Source: Maribellus maritimus (GTDB lineage: Bacteria; Bacteroidota; Bacteroidia; Bacteroidales; Prolixibacteraceae). From it: a DNA stretch of 64,000 nt. Made by a program: the position numbers and the translations under genes. Below are positions 1 through 9,805 of this stretch, piece after piece; the stretch's first letter is position 1, and every line of letters starts with the position of its first letter. The notes under the pieces are model-generated. The model was not told where the DNA came from. It saw only the letters and a list, made by a program, of their open reading frames with translations, and did not search any database. The stretch covers positions 1 through 64,000 of the forward strand of contig NZ_JAIKLE010000026.1 in assembly GCF_022267315.1 (NCBI RefSeq), written 5' to 3'.

Positions 1-178
1 TTTTAAACACCGAGCTTCGAACTGGCTCATTCCCGTTATCAAAACTATTTTTTAAAAATCAATAATCAAAATAAACTCCACTTTAATAGGGGAATACTGA
101 CTAACGTCAAATTTTGTTATTTTTATCTTGTGTCCCTTTGTTCATAGTGCCTTCAGCTTTATTTGTCTCTGCAAATTT

Positions 179-310
179 TCAAAAAAGTGCTAAAATTTTA
201 TCGTTAGCAACAGGATTTAATAAGCTCTGGAGAAATAGATAATTTGCGTTTAAATCTATTTCGGAAGTGGTTATGTGGCGAATTATATCTAACGCTTTTT
301 CCCTAAACAT
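179..310 (-). CDS. Possible small hypothetical ORF, 43 aa
   Basis: ATG-initiated 43-codon ORF on the minus strand with amphipathic, protein-like composition (Leu/Ile/Asn rich). No motif, no signal peptide and no recognisable family. It lies downstream of, and on the same strand as, the methyltransferase gene, about 390 bases away. It could equally be chance or a fragment of a decayed gene; I cannot tell these apart from sequence alone. Confidence 0.18.
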   Translation of the reverse strand: MFREKALDIIRHITTSEIDLNANYLFLQSLLNPVANDKILALF

Positions 311-399
311 CTTATTTCTTCCCAATCCTCATTTAATGGAATTATGTTTATTTTAGAAGGCTTAACCCAAAAAATTACATCAATGCACCCAAAAAATAA

Positions 400-573
400 A
401 AGCACCTTTTACAAATCGATTTTATTGGAAACGAAACATTTTGTATTCATAATAATCATCGAGATGGTGGAAACTCCTTTAGCATTACTAAAGAAAATTT
501 AAGTACAAATGAATTCATTGTACAGTTTGGACACTATTTTAGTAAATTACATTTAATCTGTGACTATGAATAA
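400..573 (+). pseudogene. Possible 3' remnant of a lost gene
   Basis: Open frame without a start codon, following a TAA at 397-399 and ending in TAA at 571-573. The translation is mixed and protein-like (for example HNNHRDGGNSFSITKENL) but belongs to no family I know. Upstream in-frame sequence is stop-interrupted, so if this was ever coding, only its end survives. Weakly supported. Confidence 0.15.
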
Positions 574-704
574 CAACATAACAAATACAACTCATGGCGG
601 GTTAGTTATCATTTCATGAATTTTCGGCTCACTGCCAGGTGTATCCTTCATTGCTTTGTGTTCGTTGAATAATAACAGTTTATGCAGTCGGCGGAACGAT
701 CGCA

Positions 705-1619
705 CTACATGTTTATATGCAAAAATAAATTAACATTTTCAGCCTCCCGGCTTATGCCCATTTGTTCGTTTTTTAGGCCTGCCTGAATACCAAGGTTTAT
801 TAAATCAAATTCTGCCCGATGATGTAAGAACCATTCTCCAAAAATTTCCATATAATTTCGGGAAGGATTATGATTGGCATTAAAGTTACCGACTGCTATT
901 TCACCACCTTCTGCAATCCAATTTTTGAATTTTTTTAGTACATATACAAAGATTTTATCGTCAAAGTAATCGAATGCTCCCGCCGACCAGATAAAATCAT
1001 ATTTTTCGTCTGTCTCGAATCTAAAAATATTCTTATTAATAAATTCAATATTTCCGATGAATGGCATTGTAATTTTTTTAGCATATTCAATAGCAAATTT
1101 GTCCGCATCAACACATGTAACGGTCAATTTTTTGTCGGAGGGCAAAACCTGAAAAAGTTCCAGTAGATCTATCGCCGGACCGCTTGCCACATTGAGAAGT
1201 TTTATTTCATTTTGATTTTCAAACTTCTCCAGTATTAATTTTTTAAAATACTCCTTCCTGTTTCGCACTGCCCTGGGGGCTGCTTGCTTGTGAAAATAGC
1301 GATCCCAGGATTTATAAAAAGGATGTTCAGGAGTCTGACCTTTGTAGATTGACTCGATCATCAGAAAATCACCGGCGTAGCCAAATCTTTTTAATAACGC
1401 CCTTCCCTGAAGCGTATTTTCAAGAAAATCATTGCCATAATAATAGCTGATTTCTTTAATGTCTTCATTACTTAATATTCCTTCTCTTTTATAGCGGACG
1501 ATCTTTTCTATCAATTCGTCAATCATGGGATAATAAGATTCATCGAAATCTTGAATGACTCTGAGAGCATCCAGGGAATTCAGGATTTCTTCGATTACGT
1601 GTGTTGTTGTTTCTTTCAT
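705..1619 (-). CDS. Class I SAM-dependent methyltransferase, 304 aa
   Basis: Predicted cytosolic methyltransferase. Residues 1-135 form a helical N-terminal extension without a motif I can name. The Rossmann methyltransferase fold follows: motif I LLNVASGPAIDLLEL at about 141-155 (a glycine-poor variant of the SAM loop), acidic residue in VTCVDAD (about 167-173) for ribose binding, and a motif-IV-like strand YDFIWSAGAFDYF. The C-terminal strand pair ends NLFLHINM. The acceptor substrate is not evident. The gene stands alone: nothing on the same strand lies close by, and DJ-1 is divergent 460 bases upstream. The start is the only ATG near the promoter-like TTG-N17-TACTTTTG sequence. The general fold is secure, the specific reaction unknown. 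Confidence 0.8.
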   Translation of the reverse strand: MKETTTHVIEEILNSLDALRVIQDFDESYYPMIDELIEKIVRYKREGILSNEDIKEISYYYGNDFLENTLQGRALLKRFGYAGDFLMIESIYKGQTPEHPFYKSWDRYFHKQAAPRAVRNRKEYFKKLILEKFENQNEIKLLNVASGPAIDLLELFQVLPSDKKLTVTCVDADKFAIEYAKKITMPFIGNIEFINKNIFRFETDEKYDFIWSAGAFDYFDDKIFVYVLKKFKNWIAEGGEIAVGNFNANHNPSRNYMEIFGEWFLHHRAEFDLINLGIQAGLKNEQMGISREAENVNLFLHINM

Positions 1620-1641
1620 GGTTATGTATATTTTACAGGCA

Positions 1642-1669
1642 CAAAAGTAGGAGTATTCTTATCTGCCAA
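1642..1669 (-). promoter_or_regulatory. Candidate Bacteroidota promoter for the methyltransferase gene
   Basis: On the minus strand a -7 element TACTTTTG (1649 to 1642) matches TAnnTTTG, with TTG (1669 to 1667) 17 bases upstream as a possible -33 element. Transcription would begin about 15 bases before the ATG at 1619. The spacing is shorter than the usual 19-21, so this is moderate evidence only. Confidence 0.35.
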
Positions 1670-2078
1670 TGATTATAATTCCGGCAAATACAGGTAATTT
1701 CCCGACTTGAGTTTTAAAGTTTTCATCAAAAGAAGAGCATTGAATGGCGGTATTCTTTTATCGATGTCGGATTTGTAACAGGAGGTTGTTTATTAATCTG
1801 CTATCTTTGATTAATTGACGTCCGGGCTGAATGAGTTTTCTGTAATGGCCAAGTATCTGAGATTGTTTGTTTACCTTATTGTATAATATGCGTTAATTAA
1901 CGTTTGGAATACGGATAATTTCTATCAGAAAATTATTGGCCAATTAAGCTACAAATAGCCAAAGCAACCTTTATTTTAGACAAAAAATAATGTATTTTCC
2001 ACCGGTGGCTTATAAACGGTCTTTATAGAAAGAACAACTAAACCAAGAAAAATTAAAACCAATTAACAACTAAAAACT
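1670..2078. other. Divergent spacer upstream of the DJ-1 gene
   Basis: Noncoding, AT-rich. It holds a perfect 10-base palindrome CCACCGGTGG at 1999-2008, about 70 bases before the DJ-1 start, which could be an operator. TATCTTTG at 1802-1809 fits a -7 element but lacks a well-spaced -33 partner. No RNA gene seen. Confidence 0.3.
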
Positions 2079-2666
2079 ATGCAAAAAAAGAAAATAATCG
2101 TATTTCTGGCAAAGGCATTTGAAACCATGGAATTTAGCGTTTTTATTGATGTTCTTGGCTGGGCCAGGGTTGACTATGGACATGATTTATTGGTTCACAC
2201 CTGTGGTTTTACCGATAAAGTGATAAGCACTTTTAATATTCCTGTAATTGTAGATAAGACCATTGGAGAAATAGACGTTGATGAATATGATGCCATCGCC
2301 ATACCCGGTGGATTTGGCGAATTTGGCTTTTACGAAGAAGCCTATGACGAGCGGTTTTTACAACTACTTCGGGAATTTAACGCAAAGGGTAAAATCATTG
2401 CATCCATTTGTTCGGGGGCATTCCCTGTCGCTAAAAGTGGCGTTCTTAAGAATCGAAGAGGAACTACCTACCACTTAAAAGACGGAATTTATCAACAAAA
2501 ATTGAAAGAATTTGGAGTGAATGTTGTCAATGAGCCCGTTGTAGTTGACAATAATATTATTACTTCCTATTGTCCGGAGACAGCTCCAAGAGTTGCCTTC
2601 GAATTGTTAAAAATGCTAACATCAGAAGAAGAAATGACCGTGATAAAAAAAGCGATGGGATTTTAA
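2079..2666 (+). CDS. DJ-1/PfpI family protein, 195 aa
   Basis: Single-domain member of the DJ-1/ThiJ/PfpI class I glutaminase-like superfamily. The nucleophile elbow is at ASICSGAFPVAKSG with Cys111, and the conserved acidic partner lies in the first loop (AFETMEF, Glu15 or Glu18). IPGGFGEFGFYEE (about 75-87) is the family's glycine-rich turn after strand 3. Length is typical. Family members include protein or small-molecule deglycases, glyoxalases, chaperones and transcriptional sensors; sequence alone does not choose among them. It converges with menE (58 bases between stops), so it is a separate unit from the menaquinone operon. A long leader of unknown function precedes it. Confidence 0.88.
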   Translation: MQKKKIIVFLAKAFETMEFSVFIDVLGWARVDYGHDLLVHTCGFTDKVISTFNIPVIVDKTIGEIDVDEYDAIAIPGGFGEFGFYEEAYDERFLQLLREFNAKGKIIASICSGAFPVAKSGVLKNRRGTTYHLKDGIYQQKLKEFGVNVVNEPVVVDNNIITSYCPETAPRVAFELLKMLTSEEEMTVIKKAMGF

Positions 2667-2724
2667 GAAAGATACAAATTCCACTTTTTACTGATTAACG
2701 ATGCAAATAATTTTTCAGCCCAAA

Positions 2725-3798
2725 TCAGGATTTTAAAACAAGTTTCGACAAGGCTTTTCGGTCGATTTTGAACGATTTATTTCGAGGAAATTCTGCGACA
2801 AAAAACACGGCTTTTGGAAGCAGCTTCCGATCAATATGTAGCGCTAATTTTTCCAAAATTTCTTCAGAAATTACTTTTTCAGAAGTTTCTACAACCAACA
2901 CCATTTTTTGTCCCAGCAGCTCATCGGGAAATGCTAAAACAGTAGATGTTCTTTGAAGAATGTCTTCAAATTGTTTTTCCAAAGTTTCGGGTTGAATTTT
3001 TATTCCGCCGGAGTTAATCACATTGTCAAAGCGTCCCAACCATTTGAATTGATTGGGAGAAACCATTTCTACCCGATCGTTAGTAACAATTTTTTCAAGA
3101 AGGTAAGTCGTCTCAATCACCAAACAATCCCGCTCATCGGTTGAAAGCTGCACATCGGGTAAAGCAGTAAAGGTATTTTCTACGCCGCTCCCATTCAATT
3201 TCTTTAAAGCAATATGCGAAGAAGTTTCGGCCATTCCATAAGTTTCAAAAACTTTCGTTTCCAATTGTTGGAGCTGTTCATGCAGTTCTGAGCCCGTTTC
3301 TGCACCGCCTAAAATCAATGTTTTTATATTCGGCCACAAATTTTTCTCAAGCAAGTGCATGGCCTGCATGGGAACCATCGCACAAAAGTCAATGTGTTCA
3401 ATCCCGGAAAAATCTGGTGTTCCTGTCGGTTGAATCAATTTTAAATTTAATCCGGCCAGCAAAGCACGAACCACCATCATTTTCCCGGCAATGTACTGAA
3501 CCGGCAAACAAAGTACGGCCCAATCGCCCTGTTTTAAACAAAAGAAATCAATTGTATTTTTTGCAGAAGTTAGCATTGCTGTTTTGGGAAGATCAATCGT
3601 TTTCTTTGCTCCGGTTGTTCCCGATGTTTGTTGTTGAATTGTTGCTGAATCGCTCAAAAAATCCCAAATAAAACGATAAACATCCAACTTCCAGTCGGGT
3701 GCTGAACCAGTGGCTGTTTCACTTTCACAAAATCGGAGCAACTCTGCTTTTGTAAAATATTGGTCGTCTAATGTTAATCCTTTTATTTCTACGGCCAT
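2725..3798 (-). CDS. menE: o-Succinylbenzoate--CoA ligase MenE
   Basis: Adenylate-forming ligase that activates o-succinylbenzoate to its CoA thioester, the step before MenB. It has the ATP-binding loop TSGTTGAKK (about 58-66), the adenylate motif ETYGMAETSSH, the hinge region LGRFDNVINSGGIKIQPE, and the C-terminal catalytic lysine region PRNKSFKIDRKAL. At about 357 residues it is short for the family, as is usual in Bacteroidota. I prefer the ATG at 3798 because its A is also the last base of the menC stop (TGATG), a classic translational coupling; an in-frame ATG at 3819 would add seven residues. Last gene of the men operon. Confidence 0.92.
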   Translation of the reverse strand: MAVEIKGLTLDDQYFTKAELLRFCESETATGSAPDWKLDVYRFIWDFLSDSATIQQQTSGTTGAKKTIDLPKTAMLTSAKNTIDFFCLKQGDWAVLCLPVQYIAGKMMVVRALLAGLNLKLIQPTGTPDFSGIEHIDFCAMVPMQAMHLLEKNLWPNIKTLILGGAETGSELHEQLQQLETKVFETYGMAETSSHIALKKLNGSGVENTFTALPDVQLSTDERDCLVIETTYLLEKIVTNDRVEMVSPNQFKWLGRFDNVINSGGIKIQPETLEKQFEDILQRTSTVLAFPDELLGQKMVLVVETSEKVISEEILEKLALHIDRKLLPKAVFFVAEFPRNKSFKIDRKALSKLVLKS

Positions 3799-4847
3799 CA
3801 CAACGATTTTAAATCCCAATTTTCATTTGGATTATACCAAATATAACCTTCCGAAACGTACAAAGGACTCTCGAAATTATTCGTAAACAAAGCTCCGGTT
3901 CCCAAGCCCTGAAAATTATTTGCTCCTAAAGTTGCCGTCCACTGAGCGATGGCATTTAATCCGATATTTGATTCCAGCGCAGAAGTTACCCACCAGCCAA
4001 TTCCTCGTTCTTCAGCCAACGAAATCCATTCTTCTGAAGCCTTTATTCCACCGGTAAGAGTGGGTTTCAAAATAATATACTGAGGCTGAATTTCGTCCAG
4101 CAATTGCTCTTTTTCGTTAAGCGCGCCAATTCCAATCAACTCTTCATCAAGCGCAATGGGAAGCGGTGTCTCCTTACAAAGCTTTTTCATTTCATAAATT
4201 TGCCCCGCTTTTATGGGCTGCTCAATGGAATGAAGGTAAAATGTTGCCAATTCTTCCAAAATGAGAAGTGCTTTATCAGCTGGAAATGCACCGTTGGCAT
4301 CCACCCGGATTTCCAGTTGTTCAACGGGAAAACGATTCCGAATGGAACGTAAAATATCCAACTCCGATTCAAAATCAATGGCTCCGATTTTTAATTTCAA
4401 ACAGGTAAATCCGGCAGCCAGCTTTTCCTCTACCTGCTTTACCATAAAATCTTTGGTTCCCATCCAAATCAACCCGTTAATAGGAATTCCTTTTTCGCCC
4501 TGTGTAAATTCCGTGGGATAAAGCAAAACCGAAGACCCCGTTTCCAGACCTTTCAATGCTGTTTCATAACCAAAACGCACCGCCGGAAAATCTGCTAATT
4601 CAAAATCAGAAATTTTTTCTCCGCTATTTATCTTGTTGACGAGTTCAGCTAAAATTTCTTCGATATTCGGGAGGGCATCGGGACTTAGTTTGGGAAGCGG
4701 AGCTATTTCCCCAATCCCTTTTTTTGATGGATTTTCTTTTTCAAAAAGCGTAAGAAAATAAACTTCTTTTTCCGTTAACACACCGCGCGAAGTTCCTGCT
4801 GGTTGTTTAAAAAATAACGTTCGTTTTGAAACCGATGCGTTTATCAT
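3798..4847 (-). CDS. menC: o-Succinylbenzoate synthase MenC
   Basis: Enolase-superfamily dehydratase converting SHCHC to o-succinylbenzoate. The catalytic layout is visible in order: Lys pair in CLKLKIGAIDFE, first metal Asp in EIRVDANGAF, Glu in SIEQPIKAG, Asp in IALDEELIG, and the second catalytic Lys in YIILKPTLTGG. 349 residues is normal. Its ATG overlaps the menA stop by four bases (ATGA), and its own stop overlaps the menE start, so menA, menC and menE are translationally coupled. Confidence 0.93.
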   Translation of the reverse strand: MINASVSKRTLFFKQPAGTSRGVLTEKEVYFLTLFEKENPSKKGIGEIAPLPKLSPDALPNIEEILAELVNKINSGEKISDFELADFPAVRFGYETALKGLETGSSVLLYPTEFTQGEKGIPINGLIWMGTKDFMVKQVEEKLAAGFTCLKLKIGAIDFESELDILRSIRNRFPVEQLEIRVDANGAFPADKALLILEELATFYLHSIEQPIKAGQIYEMKKLCKETPLPIALDEELIGIGALNEKEQLLDEIQPQYIILKPTLTGGIKASEEWISLAEERGIGWWVTSALESNIGLNAIAQWTATLGANNFQGLGTGALFTNNFESPLYVSEGYIWYNPNENWDLKSL

Positions 4848-5752
4848 TTTATCAGAAAAACTCCCAATGAATAGGTTACAGAAAAGAAAAAAGTAGTGAG
4901 CGCCAAAACTTTCAGTTGATTGTTTAATTTGTCCGGCACATGATTTTTAAACACTTCATACAAATGAAAACCAAGCGGAACCACCGATAGTAAAAACATC
5001 AGCTGGTAAACCGACTGCCATGTTTTTATTACATAAATCAGCGAAAAGACCGGTGATAAAACAATCAGCGAGGCATGATAAATTTTTGCATTTTGCGAAC
5101 CGATACGAACCACCAGCGTTCGTTTTCCACTGGCGGCGTCATTTTCAATATCGCGCATATTATTCAAATTTAAAACCCCTGCGCTTAAAAATCCTATGGA
5201 AGCCGCCGGTAACAATAGAAGCATCTCAAACTTATTTGTATGCAGAAAATAAGTTCCACAAACGCCCAATAGTCCAAAAAATACAAACACAAAAATATCC
5301 CCAAAACCGGAGTATCCGTAAGGATTTTTCCCAACGGTATATTTTATTGCGGCGATGATACTGGCAATTCCCAAGACAAAAAACAAAATCATCATTCCGG
5401 CGTTGGGTGTTTTTATACCCGAAAAAATCAACAAACCGCCAGAGATAAACGAAAAAAGTACGAACACTGCTATCATACGTTTCATCTCTTTTTTTGAAAT
5501 CTTGCCGGATTGAACTGTTCGCATGGGTCCCAGACGATTGGTATTGTCTGTTCCATGTTGCGAATCGCCAAAATCGTTGGCCAGGTTCGAAAGAACTTGT
5601 AAAAATATAGTAGTCGAAATGGCTAATCCAAAAACCAGGGGATTAAACTGACCATTTGCATATGCCAGAAAACTTCCCAAAATGGCACTAGACAATGCCA
5701 GTGGTAAAGTCCGCAATCGAAAAGCCTCTATCCAAAACTTCAACTTCTCCAT
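4844..5752 (-). CDS. menA: 1,4-Dihydroxy-2-naphthoate polyprenyltransferase MenA
   Basis: UbiA-family integral membrane prenyltransferase that attaches the isoprenoid tail to DHNA to form demethylmenaquinone. The first Asp-rich site is NLANDFGDSQHGTDN (about 56-70) and the second is NMRDIENDAASGKRTL, as expected for Mg-diphosphate binding. Several hydrophobic helices cover most of its 302 residues. Nine bases separate it from menB upstream. Unlike the soluble enzymes of the operon it acts in the inner membrane. Confidence 0.93.
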   Translation of the reverse strand: MEKLKFWIEAFRLRTLPLALSSAILGSFLAYANGQFNPLVFGLAISTTIFLQVLSNLANDFGDSQHGTDNTNRLGPMRTVQSGKISKKEMKRMIAVFVLFSFISGGLLIFSGIKTPNAGMMILFFVLGIASIIAAIKYTVGKNPYGYSGFGDIFVFVFFGLLGVCGTYFLHTNKFEMLLLLPAASIGFLSAGVLNLNNMRDIENDAASGKRTLVVRIGSQNAKIYHASLIVLSPVFSLIYVIKTWQSVYQLMFLLSVVPLGFHLYEVFKNHVPDKLNNQLKVLALTTFFFSVTYSLGVFLIK

Positions 5753-5761
5753 ACCTGAAAA

Positions 5762-6580
5762 TTAAGGAAATTTCGGGTATTTTGAAAAATCAGGCTTCCT
5801 TTTCTCCAAAAACGCATTCTTTCCTTCGTGTGCTTCTTCCGTCATATAGTAAAGCATTGTGGCATTTCCGGCAAATTCCTGAATTCCGGCCTGTCCGTCA
5901 AGTTCAGCATTCAATCCGGCTTTAATCATGCGAAGTGCCAGCGGACTGCGTTCCATCATTTTTTGCGCCCATTCAATTACTGTATCTTCCAACTTATCAA
6001 AAGGCACAACTTTGTTTACCAGACCCATATCAAGCGCTTCCCGGGCAGAATATTGTTCGCAAAGGAACCAAATTTCACGCGCTTTTTTCTGACCAACCAC
6101 ACGCGCCAAATATGACGAACCAAAACCAGCATCGAAACTTCCTACTTTCGGGCCGGTCTGACCAAAAATTGCATTTTCAGAAGCAATGCTCAAATCACAA
6201 ACCACGTGTAAAACATGCCCCCCGCCAATGGCGTAACCGTTTACCATGGCAATTACCGGTTTCGGAATCGAGCGAATTTGTTTTTGCAAATCAAGAATAT
6301 TCAAACGTGGAACACCATCGCTGCCAATGTAACCGGCGAAACTTTTTACGTTTTGGTCGCCACCACTACAAAAAGCTTTGTCGCCTTCACCGGTAAAAAC
6401 AACTACCGAGATATTTGCATCTTCGCGACAACGCACCATCGCATCGCACATTTGCTGCGTTGTGTCAGGCGTAAAAGCGTTTCTGTATCGCGGACGGTTG
6501 ATGGTAATTTTGGCAATCCCTTCAAAAAATTCAAATTTTATTTCGCTGTACTCTTTAAGCGTTATCCATTTTCTTTCCAT
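5762..6580 (-). CDS. menB: 1,4-Dihydroxy-2-naphthoyl-CoA synthase MenB
   Basis: Crotonase-fold enzyme that cyclises o-succinylbenzoyl-CoA to DHNA-CoA. Oxyanion-hole and active-site segments are clear: [27 protein letters not shown], and [16 protein letters not shown]. The QTGP form is that of the bicarbonate-dependent MenB class (E. coli type), not the type carrying an internal Asp; this is from family knowledge. The start [11 protein letters not shown] at 6580 matches the usual N-terminus of Bacteroidota MenB; an ATG nine bases upstream (6589) is less likely. The gene overlaps the end of menD by 26 bases. Confidence 0.95.
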   Translation of the reverse strand: MERKWITLKEYSEIKFEFFEGIAKITINRPRYRNAFTPDTTQQMCDAMVRCREDANISVVVFTGEGDKAFCSGGDQNVKSFAGYIGSDGVPRLNILDLQKQIRSIPKPVIAMVNGYAIGGGHVLHVVCDLSIASENAIFGQTGPKVGSFDAGFGSSYLARVVGQKKAREIWFLCEQYSAREALDMGLVNKVVPFDKLEDTVIEWAQKMMERSPLALRMIKAGLNAELDGQAGIQEFAGNATMLYYMTEEAHEGKNAFLEKRKPDFSKYPKFP

Positions 6581-8252
6581 AATTCGCATTTAAAAATTTG
6601 AAAAAATCTTTTGTTATCTGTGGCTCTCCGTTGTTCGGAGTTCTTATTTCCAATATCTCAGCTTCGTCGCTGTTTTTACAACTTTTTTGAATGGAAGATT
6701 TAAGTTCATTTTCGGACTCGCACAAGTTGTAATTCAAACCAAAAGCTTCACTTAGCTTTTTAAAATCAACCGGATGATGGGCATTAACGAGCGGCAAAAA
6801 TGCTTCGTTTTGCGATGGTCCTTTTAGCAAATGAAAAATTCCACCTCCTTCATTATTCACCAAAATAATTTTCAGGTTTTTCGGGAGACCGCGATTCCAC
6901 AGGGCATTGGAATCGTAGGTAAATGCCAAATCGCCAACAATCACAAAAACCGGTTTTTCTGTTTTTGATGCCAGTCCGGCTGCCGACGACAAACAACCAT
7001 CAATTCCGGAAACTCCGCGATTGGAATAATACGTTCGCTGCTTTTGGCTGAAATACAAAAGATAACGAACAATGCTGCTGTTCCCTGCAAAAACAATGGC
7101 ATCATAAGGTAAAGTTTCCGAAAGCTGACTGAAAACTTTCAAATCTGAATAAGCAATTTCTCTATTGTATTTTTCAGTTAAAAAGGTTGCATTCTGTTTT
7201 TCCTTCTTCCAGAATTTTTTGAACGCGCTGTCGGTTCCTGTTGATTGGGCATTCAAACTTCTCAAAACAGAAAGAGGCTCAGCCTGAATATGTCCACTTA
7301 TATTTTGAAACGTGTCAATCAGTTGTTCTCCAGATGAAATAAACCAAAATTTTGTATTTTTCAGTTCACGAAGAAAAAGTTTAATTTTCTTTGAAACCAC
7401 CTGCCCGCCAAAATAAATCGCCAATTCAGGAATGGCTTCTTTGGGATATTGAATTTTACTATTTAAAATAACTTCCGGATTCGTCAATCCAATTTCATTG
7501 CCCAAATTGGCAAGTGGTTCCGCAACGACAACAACACGTGAATCGGCAGCTAATTTATCAACTGTTTCTTTTAAATTCTTGTCCGGCAAAAGTTGCCCGC
7601 AAACCAACATAATTGCCCCTGCTTTTTGCCAATCTTTCCGCAGCAAACTATTTTCAGGCAACATACTTTCCAGTTTTTCTTTCTGTAGTACGGAAATATT
7701 TTCTGTGGGTTCCGGCAAACTTTCATACAAAGGTTCGCGCAAGGGAATATTTATATGCACCGGGCCAAAATTTCCTGAAGTCGTTTTAGAAAAAGCTTCG
7801 TTTATGGTTCGGTATGCCATCCAAAGATCATCGTCATTGGAAGATTCCACGGGAAGCGAGTAGCTTGCTTTTATGTAATTCCGATAAATTTTTTCCTGTT
7901 GCATCGCCTGGTTGTCCTGCTGGCCAATCCACTCTGCAGGGCGGTCGGCAGTGAGCACCAAAAGCGGAACCTGCTGATAAAAAGCTTCCGCAATTGCCGG
8001 CGCATAATTTAAAATGGCTGTTCCTGAAGTTGAAATCAAAACGGTAGGTTTTCGTGTAACCAATGACTGACCGAGCGCAAAATACGCAGCACTTCGCTCA
8101 TCAACCAAACTTAGGCATTTCTCGCCAAAACGTTTGTAAAAAGCCCGAATTAAAGGTGCATTCCGCGAACCCGGCGAGATAACCACATCTTCAACACCGT
8201 GAGCAAAAAGAATTTCTGCCAGGTCAGTGATATGTTGAAGTTTTTGCGCCAT
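6555..8252 (-). CDS. menD: SEPHCHC synthase MenD
   Basis: Thiamine-diphosphate enzyme joining 2-oxoglutarate-derived succinic semialdehyde to isochorismate. The N-terminal domain has [12 protein letters not shown] and [14 protein letters not shown] with the catalytic-type Glu. The C-terminal ThDP/Mg motif runs from [13 protein letters not shown] to VNNEGGGIF (GD to NN spacing of the ThDP family). 565 residues is standard. Only three bases separate it from menF upstream. No menH follows it; the next gene downstream is menB. Confidence 0.95.
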   Translation of the reverse strand: MAQKLQHITDLAEILFAHGVEDVVISPGSRNAPLIRAFYKRFGEKCLSLVDERSAAYFALGQSLVTRKPTVLISTSGTAILNYAPAIAEAFYQQVPLLVLTADRPAEWIGQQDNQAMQQEKIYRNYIKASYSLPVESSNDDDLWMAYRTINEAFSKTTSGNFGPVHINIPLREPLYESLPEPTENISVLQKEKLESMLPENSLLRKDWQKAGAIMLVCGQLLPDKNLKETVDKLAADSRVVVVAEPLANLGNEIGLTNPEVILNSKIQYPKEAIPELAIYFGGQVVSKKIKLFLRELKNTKFWFISSGEQLIDTFQNISGHIQAEPLSVLRSLNAQSTGTDSAFKKFWKKEKQNATFLTEKYNREIAYSDLKVFSQLSETLPYDAIVFAGNSSIVRYLLYFSQKQRTYYSNRGVSGIDGCLSSAAGLASKTEKPVFVIVGDLAFTYDSNALWNRGLPKNLKIILVNNEGGGIFHLLKGPSQNEAFLPLVNAHHPVDFKKLSEAFGLNYNLCESENELKSSIQKSCKNSDEAEILEIRTPNNGEPQITKDFFKFLNANYGKKMDNA

Positions 8253-8255
8253 TAA

Positions 8256-9386
8256 CTATTTACTCTCATAAATAACCGAAAGTAGTGTTCCCGCTTTTAT
8301 TTCGGTCTCATACCACTCGTCGACGGGGTGAGAATCGATTGTCAAACCGCCACCTGAATACAACACTATCTGAGAACCGACAATTTTCATACACCGCAGA
8401 TTTACAAACAATGAAACGGGATTCTCCATTCCCACCGGGCCAAGAAATCCACTGTAATATTCCCGGTTATGTTTTTCAATCGACTGTATGATTTCCAGTG
8501 CTTTATCTTTAGGAAATCCGCAAATTGCAGGCGTTGGATGCAGGTTATAAATCAAGTAGCCAAGGTTACCGTTCATCGCCCCTGCCACAGAGGTAAAATC
8601 AGTTCTTAAATGTAACAGGTTTCCGGCCTTCTTTACATAAGGCCCATTGTGTTCTATATTCTCCCAGTGATTCTCGTTTAAAACACTGTCTATATAATCG
8701 GAAACATACTGCTGCTCCTGCTTCTCCTTACTTCCCCAATTCTCAAGCAACTGATATTTCTTTTTATCCTCTTTTGTTCCCGCCACCGACGACGTATGAA
8801 AAATGTTATTCTCAAAAAAGGCAAAAGGCTCGGGAGTTGCTCCCATCCATATTTGATCCCGGGCTTTAAATACGTATATGAATGCATTTGAAAACCTGTT
8901 GCATAGCTTGGAAAATATTTCCTGAATTTTTTTGCTCAAATCATAATTCACAATCTTTGCCCGGCTTAAAACTACTTTCTGAACTTCGTTATTTTTTATT
9001 AAACGTGTTATTTTTTCAATTTGTCCGAGATATTCTTCCATTGACACTTCGTAAGGAAGCATATTTTCTACCTCTTCAGTTCCACCATGTTTAATTTGAG
9101 ATATTTCATCAAATTGCTTTTTGGGTGTCTCCCCATCTAAAAAATAATCAGGTGATATTATAAACATCCGGTTTTCTTCCGAGTGTAAAAACGGAGCAAT
9201 TAAGAATCCCCTTAATTCATTGATATTCGAAAGTGCTTCAATCTCTTCTGTTTCAAGATTTTTTTGCACCATCAGTTTCGGTCTTGTCTGATTTGGCAGC
9301 CGGTAAGCTGCAAATGTCAGGTTATTTTGCAGACACAGCGAGATTGTTTCCCCGATAGTTTTAACTGATGTTTTTGTCCTGCTCAT
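8256..9386 (-). CDS. menF: Isochorismate synthase MenF
   Basis: Chorismate-binding enzyme that commits chorismate to menaquinone as isochorismate. Conserved segments: VQKVVLSRAK, WMGATPEPFAFF, the SSVAGT turn, and the C-terminal catalytic region NLHPTPAICGFPKDKAL followed by REYYSGFLGPVG. 376 residues is normal for the isochorismate synthase branch, and its place in the men operon argues against a salicylate, anthranilate or siderophore role. The ATG shares one base with the stop of menI (TAATG). Confidence 0.93.
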   Translation of the reverse strand: MSRTKTSVKTIGETISLCLQNNLTFAAYRLPNQTRPKLMVQKNLETEEIEALSNINELRGFLIAPFLHSEENRMFIISPDYFLDGETPKKQFDEISQIKHGGTEEVENMLPYEVSMEEYLGQIEKITRLIKNNEVQKVVLSRAKIVNYDLSKKIQEIFSKLCNRFSNAFIYVFKARDQIWMGATPEPFAFFENNIFHTSSVAGTKEDKKKYQLLENWGSKEKQEQQYVSDYIDSVLNENHWENIEHNGPYVKKAGNLLHLRTDFTSVAGAMNGNLGYLIYNLHPTPAICGFPKDKALEIIQSIEKHNREYYSGFLGPVGMENPVSLFVNLRCMKIVGSQIVLYSGGGLTIDSHPVDEWYETEIKAGTLLSVIYESK

Positions 9387-9805
9387 TAAACTTCTTCTTT
9401 CTTTTTACCAGCTATTATATTAGTAACCCTCACGGTAGAGATAAGTTTATGGTTTTCGTCGGTAATTTTCACATCCCAAATATGGGTTGTTTTTCCTTTA
9501 TGAATAATTTGCGCATTAGCCTGTAATATTCCTTCCTTAACGGATGATATATGATTCCCCGAAACCTGAAGTCCGAAAACATTAAATTTTTCACGGTCAA
9601 CCATCAGATAAGACCCTGCTCCGGCAAGAGATTCGGCAAGGGCCAGAGAAGCTCCCCCATGCAAAAAGCCGTTGGGCTGAGTCGTATTATTATTTACCGG
9701 CATGCTGGCCTCAATACTATCCGGAGAGAAACGGGTAAATTTGATACCAAGCAGTCCAATCATCGATTGTGCACAAAATTCGTTTAATGCTTTAATCTCA
9801 TCCAT
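9386..9805 (-). CDS. menI: Hotdog-fold thioesterase, likely DHNA-CoA hydrolase MenI
   Basis: PaaI/YdiI-type hotdog thioesterase of 139 residues. The core helix QPNGFLHGGASLALAESLAG has the family HGG followed by the acidic catalytic residue, and HKGKTTHIWDVKI is the typical downstream strand. Being first in the men operon and coupled to menF by a one-base overlap, it probably hydrolyses DHNA-CoA to free DHNA for MenA. The family is secure; substrate assignment is by context. The 137-base spacer upstream (9806-9942) has a -7-like TATTTTTG on the minus strand (9900 to 9893) but no -33 at the right spacing, so read-through from the kinase gene remains possible. Confidence 0.85.
   Translation of the reverse strand: MDEIKALNEFCAQSMIGLLGIKFTRFSPDSIEASMPVNNNTTQPNGFLHGGASLALAESLAGAGSYLMVDREKFNVFGLQVSGNHISSVKEGILQANAQIIHKGKTTHIWDVKITDENHKLISTVRVTNIIAGKKKEEV

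Larger units (their letters stand above)
1..704. other. Gene-poor left edge with two weak ORF traces
   Basis: No convincing gene is visible in these 704 bases. On the minus strand, 179-310 encodes a 43-residue ORF starting MFREKALDIIRHITTSEI, which reads like real protein but matches nothing I recognise. On the plus strand, 400-573 is an open stretch of about 57 codons ending IVQFGHYFSKLHLICDYE, preceded directly by a stop and lacking an ATG, so it may be the 3' remnant of a lost gene. Nothing else (RNA gene, transposase, long repeat) was seen. Confidence 0.4.

Noticed and set aside
705-1619. Naming the methyltransferase as a specific quorum-signal methylase
   Set aside because: Only the generic SAM fold can be seen; the substrate region gives no recognisable signature.
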